DNA of 64,000 nucleotides from Adiantum capillus-veneris. Its lineage: Eukaryota > Streptophyta > Polypodiopsida > Polypodiales > Pteridaceae. The stretch's first letter is position 1; each line of letters opens with the position of its first letter. The notes under the pieces were generated by a model that saw nothing but the letters and a program-made list of their open reading frames with translations, had not been told where the DNA came from and ran no database searches. The stretch is from the NCBI GenBank assembly GCA_014529385.2, contig CM043971.1, positions 53,851,209-53,915,208 on the forward strand, in the 5' to 3' direction. Positions 59,519 through 64,000 of this stretch are shown piece by piece. A program made the translations under genes and the position numbers.

Positions 59519-59589
<71 letters not shown>

Positions 59590-59877
59590 GACAATTTGGG
59601 ATGGCATTATGGCACGTAGACGGCTCTTTTTTATAGGCCGATTGTCTTCTGTGCGTGGTAGGGCACCAAGTGGTTTGTTGGGCGATGAGCTGACTAAGAC
59701 AAAGTGAGGGAGAGAAGCATCTCTTTCTATTTGTTGTCCTACGTCTCGCATAAACATAGTATTTATCTGATAATCTTTCTTCCGCGTCATAGAGCATATA
59801 AGGGGTAGAACTCAAATGAAATGAGCTACTATCAGTAACCTCTATGAAAATAAAAAACATGACCTGTGAGATGAATC

Positions 59878-59882
<5 letters not shown>
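59228..59882 (+). repeat. Tandem 360-bp duplication ending in (GA)n
   Basis: Copy 1 59,228-59,520 and copy 2 59,588-59,882 start with ACGACAATTTGGGATGG and end CCTGTGA(A/G)ATGAATCTRTCA. Each is followed by pure (GA)n (59,525-59,586; 59,882-59,931). Divergence of about 10-15% by eye means it is not recent. Confidence 0.88.
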
Positions 59883-59934
<52 letters not shown>

Positions 59935-59995
59935 TTGTTGAACAAACCAACCTATTAGCCATACTTACCAATACTTACCTCTTTTTGCCTGAATT

Positions 59996-62236
59996 TTGTT
60001 TTTCTTAGGATTAAGATCCCACAGAATGAAGAGGCAGAGGGTGGATCCAAAAATTGTCTGTGGTGTGGCAGAAGAGAGACCACCTAAGTTGCTGAGAGGA
60101 TCTTTAAAGAGAGATGTGGACTTTGCTCTTGCTAAAGACACATTTCTTGGAGATAAAGTTGTGGTGACCGAGGAACCCAGGAACCCCCCAATGACTCAGA
60201 AGCTTCAGAACAGGAAGAAGTATTTGTATGCCATAAGTTTCAATTGACTAGCACCAAAAAGAGGAACATTGATCTTTCTTCTGCTAGTGAGCCAGCTATA
60301 CAAAATGTAAGGAACAGGTTGAAAATCCTGCATGTGTGGATGAAAGACTTTTTGATTTTGCAGTATCTGTATGAGCTGCTGAAATGTTCGGCAAGGTCTC
60401 TTCTATCTTCAATGCCCCATTCATTCTGGATGACCTTATAGCCCAGCACAACGATTTCCTCAAGTCTAAAAGAGATAAGTTTGAGCGTGAGGTCCACAAG
60501 GGCAGGGTGGTTCTTGCTAACATGGTGGTAGTGCACTTAAGAGATTATGATTCCACAAGACGAGCGTACAAGAAGTACCAACTGCCTATTATCTATGGAC
60601 CCTCACAATGTCCTATTCACCAACGAGATTGCAAGCTAATTAAAGAATCCTTTGGGTTCCTTCTATTCTTAAATTCTCTATTTGTTAGTCTACTGAATGA
60701 TCCTTCAGAGGTAATGGAGGAGGAGGATCTACCACCCAATGAACAAGATGATGAGGACTTGGAGTCCAATGAGGTTCCTGAGATTGAGGAGAATATTAAT
60801 CTTGAGGCAGAAGCTAAAGAGGTGCAATGAACCAAAATACTTACAGTTAAAACATCTGACATCAAACTACCTTTAGATGTTTCTGGATTTAATGAGAAAC
60901 AAGCCACATTGATGCTTCCTGGACTGCCAGATTTTAACTTTGGTGACAGATCTTACATTTTCCTCCATGACGTTCAAAGTATATTTTCTTTAAGGGGGGA
61001 GTTTGCACTTGCTACACTCTCCAAATTTCAAGAGGGGAGAAGTGGTTCTCTATCTGATGACAAGAGTGACGACGAGGCAATGAAAACTTCTAGTAACCCG
61101 ATAGAGTGCCTCAAACTTTGCTTTGACAAGGCTGAAAAGTATAGGGAGACACTCCCAGATGAGGCCACCTTCCAAGCTATTAGAAACAACCTCAAGCCAT
61201 CAACCAATACTCAAGAAATAAAAGACTGGTTTACGTGTCCCATGCAAGGGTCCATGAGGTCAATGGACCTATGGAAGGATGACTTATATATGCAAGATGG
61301 GAGCTACATGGTAAGCCCCCCCCCCCCCCCCCCCAAAAAAAAAAAGGAAAAAATATAGTTGTCACTGTCTTTCTCTAACTCATACTCTTATTCACATTCT
61401 CATGGATTGCTGAAAAGGATGACTTTCTTCACCGGTGGACAAGAGAGTATCGTGGAAGGGATGCAACACTAGGACATACCTTGCCAGACTCTATGAGGCA
61501 CCCATACTAGTATTCCACAATGGAATGTCCCAAGAGGGAACATTCACCCTCAAGACGCTATCACGTTTCCTAGGTGGACCAATGCTACCACAGAATGCAG
61601 ACAAAGTTATCCTTGTTGATAAAGTTTTTTGCTACATAATATTTTGGATACTGTTCGGGGGACACTGGTGGTCGTGCAGCGTATTATTACACATACACAA
61701 CAATGGCACTCACTTTGGGGAAACAAAACCCAAATGAAATATTAAATTATGTCAAACATTTAATGATTCGATACAAGGGTAATGTGCCAAAAGATATCCA
61801 CTACCTGTCATCAAGTTGAAAGACTTGTGACTTGTACTGTATCTATTTTCTCATTAGGCATCTCTTGTACATGTTGTTACCTAAAATCAGAATCTCTTGA
61901 TCCACCTATGGTTACCATATTGCATTGTCTCTCTCCACTTTCTCTAGCCTTCAAGAGCATTGGAGTTGTTGAATGCCTCTACTCGTTTCCGTTTCCTTTC
62001 TTGCAAATGCCTAATTTCGTTGTTGCCAAACAGTCTAATACATGTTTTTATTGCAGCCGATGAAGGATTCTGTGATAAAACCACTAGAACAACTCTTTCA
62101 AACTTTTTGCCTTATCTCGAGAGCCACCATGACGTGTGTGTCTGAAATATGCATTTTTGGCCATGTAATGAGACTTTTCCAAGCCTTGGGTGTTCCAGAT
62201 ACCTGGGTTTCTATACTTCTGAATGAAGTATGGTAA
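59996..62236 (+). pseudogene. Unrecognised multi-part gene remnant, + strand
   Basis: Protein-like stretches run from about 60,000 to 62,236. The best one is 60,384-61,311, open except for a single TGA at 60,828-60,830. It comprises a basic helical start (FERE-V-HKGRVVLANMVVV), an acidic patch (EEEDLPPNEQDDEDLE) and then LPGLPDFNFGDRSYIFLHD. It ends at a good donor (ATG|GTAAGC) at about 61,311. Further stretches at 61,435-61,640 (FHNGMSQEGTFTLKTLSRFLGG) and 61,660-61,800 (GGRAAYYYTYTTMALTLGK) look like later exons. A C-run and A-run at 61,318-61,345 lie in the presumed intron. I know no family for it. It converges with the - strand gene at about 62.27 kb. Confidence 0.45.
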
Positions 62237-62304
62237 GTGATTGAAAATGATGTGCTGCAAATAAAAAAAATTGTCAGAAATTATAAACAACCTCTTAGCC
62301 CTTA

Positions 62305-63960
62305 TCATTTAAAAGGGTGCGTTAACAATACCATGTAATGAGTAATCTGAGTTTCAGTCCATGCTGACCTAAATGCTTTCTTTAGTAGAAGCTGAAGGTT
62401 CTCCTTAAACTTGTTTAGATCATTTTGTGTCCACTCATCTTTGTCACACGTCTGAAAGAGCACATCGATGGAGCACCACACTTCACCCTTGGCATTGCGA
62501 GTTGTGGGTTCTTGGTCCTTCACTGCCATATGGAGATTTTTCCATTTTGAAACTCAATTTTACTGACATAAGTGGACTGATATATCCTTCCACGCTTGGT
62601 TAGCTTCCTATCTTTGACGCCTATTGGCTTTGATAAAAAAACGACGTGCCTTGACCCCACCAATAGATTATTTGCAAGGTACATCTTTATCATTGGTTGA
62701 CCTTTTCTCATCCCGCTGGATTTTCACATTGTCCCCATGGAGACCCATCTCTAACAAAACTAGTTCAAGCGCTGCTACTGCAACCTTTTTGTTCTTTTGA
62801 ACTCTTGATTTTCCAAGAAAACCCAATATACAGATATACCAACTTCTCCACAATTCTGCAAAGAGCATGCATTGTACAAATGTGGACATTTACAAGTGGA
62901 ATGTCTAGAACTGGGTGGAAATTAGGATCCTCATTGTGGCAAGTAGGTGCCTTTCTCCACCATTTTGGGTCCATCGTCCTTGCAGGCTCCATACAATACA
63001 AGCATGGAGCATTTACCATAGCACCCATTCTACAATTATACATACACTTCAGTGTTTTAAGGTCACCTGCAAGATGCCATTGGACCTAAAAGTCTCCCCT
63101 CCCATTGACAACCAACAACTTTCCATGATTCATTTGTTTGTCAATGATATCAGGGATAGGGGTTCGATGGAACACCCAATATAACATGTCGTGGTCTTCT
63201 TTCTTTACCTTCAACATTATATCCACATGAGACGTTAAAGTAAATCTAAATTTAATCTCAAGAGGGCTCACCAAAGTTGTACAGAAAGTGGAAATGGAAT
63301 ACCTAAAAAGCACCAAGCCACAATATGTTGGTTTCTGATTGAACACTGAAGTATGAAGGATCATCAGTGGGGAATTTGAAAGAGCCCTATTCATCAATGT
63401 TATTGTGACTCATTCTAGCTTCTTCTCTTTGAGGATATCACACTCATCTAGCTTCAAAACAAAATGCAGAACTCCACTTGTCTCTTCAAATGCTATATTG
63501 TAGAACTCAACCATTCTAGTTTGCAACAAATTGAGGTCCATGAAGATATTGTTGTACTCATCGTAGGTTACACTTGTTCCTTGAGATCTATAAATACCAT
63601 CAATATGAAAGGGACATCCAATGAAATCTGTCTGTGCATGGTTGAGTTGAAGTCTCTCTTTCCAAACACTTGCTATTGTTGGTAGAAATTTAGACTTGAT
63701 TCCATTCTTCACAAAAATGAGGAGATTGACTGCTGAATAGCTGAGTACCCTCTCTTACTCACATCAAGTGAGTCAAGTGTGCCCTGTATTTCACTTGCAG
63801 GCACTTCACTCTTTGTAATAAAACGGTCAACAACATCCCGCTACAAAACCTTATACTTTTTGTCATGCATTATATCCTTTGCGAGACCACTTGTTATCAA
63901 AGGCTTCAAGTGCTTTCCTACATTCGCCTTTGGATCTATATTTTCTTTGTCTGGATATAT
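62305..63960 (-). pseudogene. Unrecognised gene remnant with Cys/His cluster, - strand
   Basis: The - strand is protein-like from about 63,960 (NVGKHLKPLITSGLAKDIMHDKK) through 63,712-63,410 and 63,397-62,765. In the last stretch one in-frame TAG near 63,086 separates HGKLLVVNGRGDF from GDLKTLKCMYNCRMGAM. Then comes a metal-site-like region: NAPCLYC, a further Cys, and HICTMHALCRIVEKL near 62,860-62,990. Weaker stretches reach 62,305. The GD-K-L…C-x2-C…RIVEKL layout recalls uncharacterised, probably transposon-borne proteins of many eukaryotes (from memory, not verified). Several interruptions; 5' end may lie beyond the window. Confidence 0.45.
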
Positions 63961-64000
63961 AGCATGTGTACATAGAAAATATAACAGACATAAGAAAAAA

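Overview
The window reads as nuclear DNA of a land plant, packed with transposable elements. Evidence: plant-type Ty3 and Ty1/copia LTR retrotransposons primed by tRNA-Asp and tRNA-iMet, short GT-AG introns of 74-92 bp, and very long (CT)n/(GA)n tracts. A Penelope-like element (PLE) with a hammerhead ribozyme would fit a seedless plant or a conifer better than a typical angiosperm, but I cannot name the species. No ordinary housekeeping gene was recognised.

Layout. (1) About 1-17,408, + strand: a large Ty3-type LTR element (element 1), gag and protease but no recognisable RT, RNase H or integrase. Its leader holds a 299-bp-period array marked by an 18-bp palindrome, and inside that array sit two tandem PLE copies, each ending in a hammerhead ribozyme motif. 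(2) 17,409-18,930: tail and probable LTR of a related element. (3) 19,427-29,101: a copia element with a second, younger copia of the same family nested in it in reverse orientation (22,414-27,007). (4) About 29,950-32,255, - strand: 3' half of a chromodomain-type Ty3 element. (5) 32,256-35,282: mostly featureless, with one unrecognised ORF and a long microsatellite. (6) 35,283-54,569, - strand: a giant Ty3-type element (element 2, 19.3 kb, about 4/5 bp target duplication) related to element 1. It has gag, PR, RT, RNase H and IN, then a second retropepsin-like domain, a W-x-P-K repeat region and an extra 3' ORF. A complete tRNA-Asp copy fused to an LTR piece is embedded near its 3' end. (7) 54,570-64,000: non-LTR coding remnants. 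On the - strand these are a divergent, CENH3-like histone H3-fold ORF, an intron-containing Ulp1-like (C48) protease that follows it in the same frame after one stop, and an FCP1/NIF-like HAD phosphatase fragment. Then come kilobases of (CT)n/(GA)n with a ~0.6-kb palindrome, and an unrecognised convergent gene pair.

Most notable signals: (a) elements 1 and 2 carry unrelated palindromic boxes (core TCTATCGCGATAGA versus CATCCTACGCGTAGGATG) in comparable non-coding repeat arrays, and each LTR contains a half-copy of its own element's box about 350 bp from the LTR 3' end; (b) a histone H3-fold plus SUMO-protease-like gene; (c) a reverse-transcribed full-length tRNA primer still joined to LTR sequence; (d) a duplicated retropepsin downstream of integrase. 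Reading-frame status of the LTR elements is summarised only in general terms.
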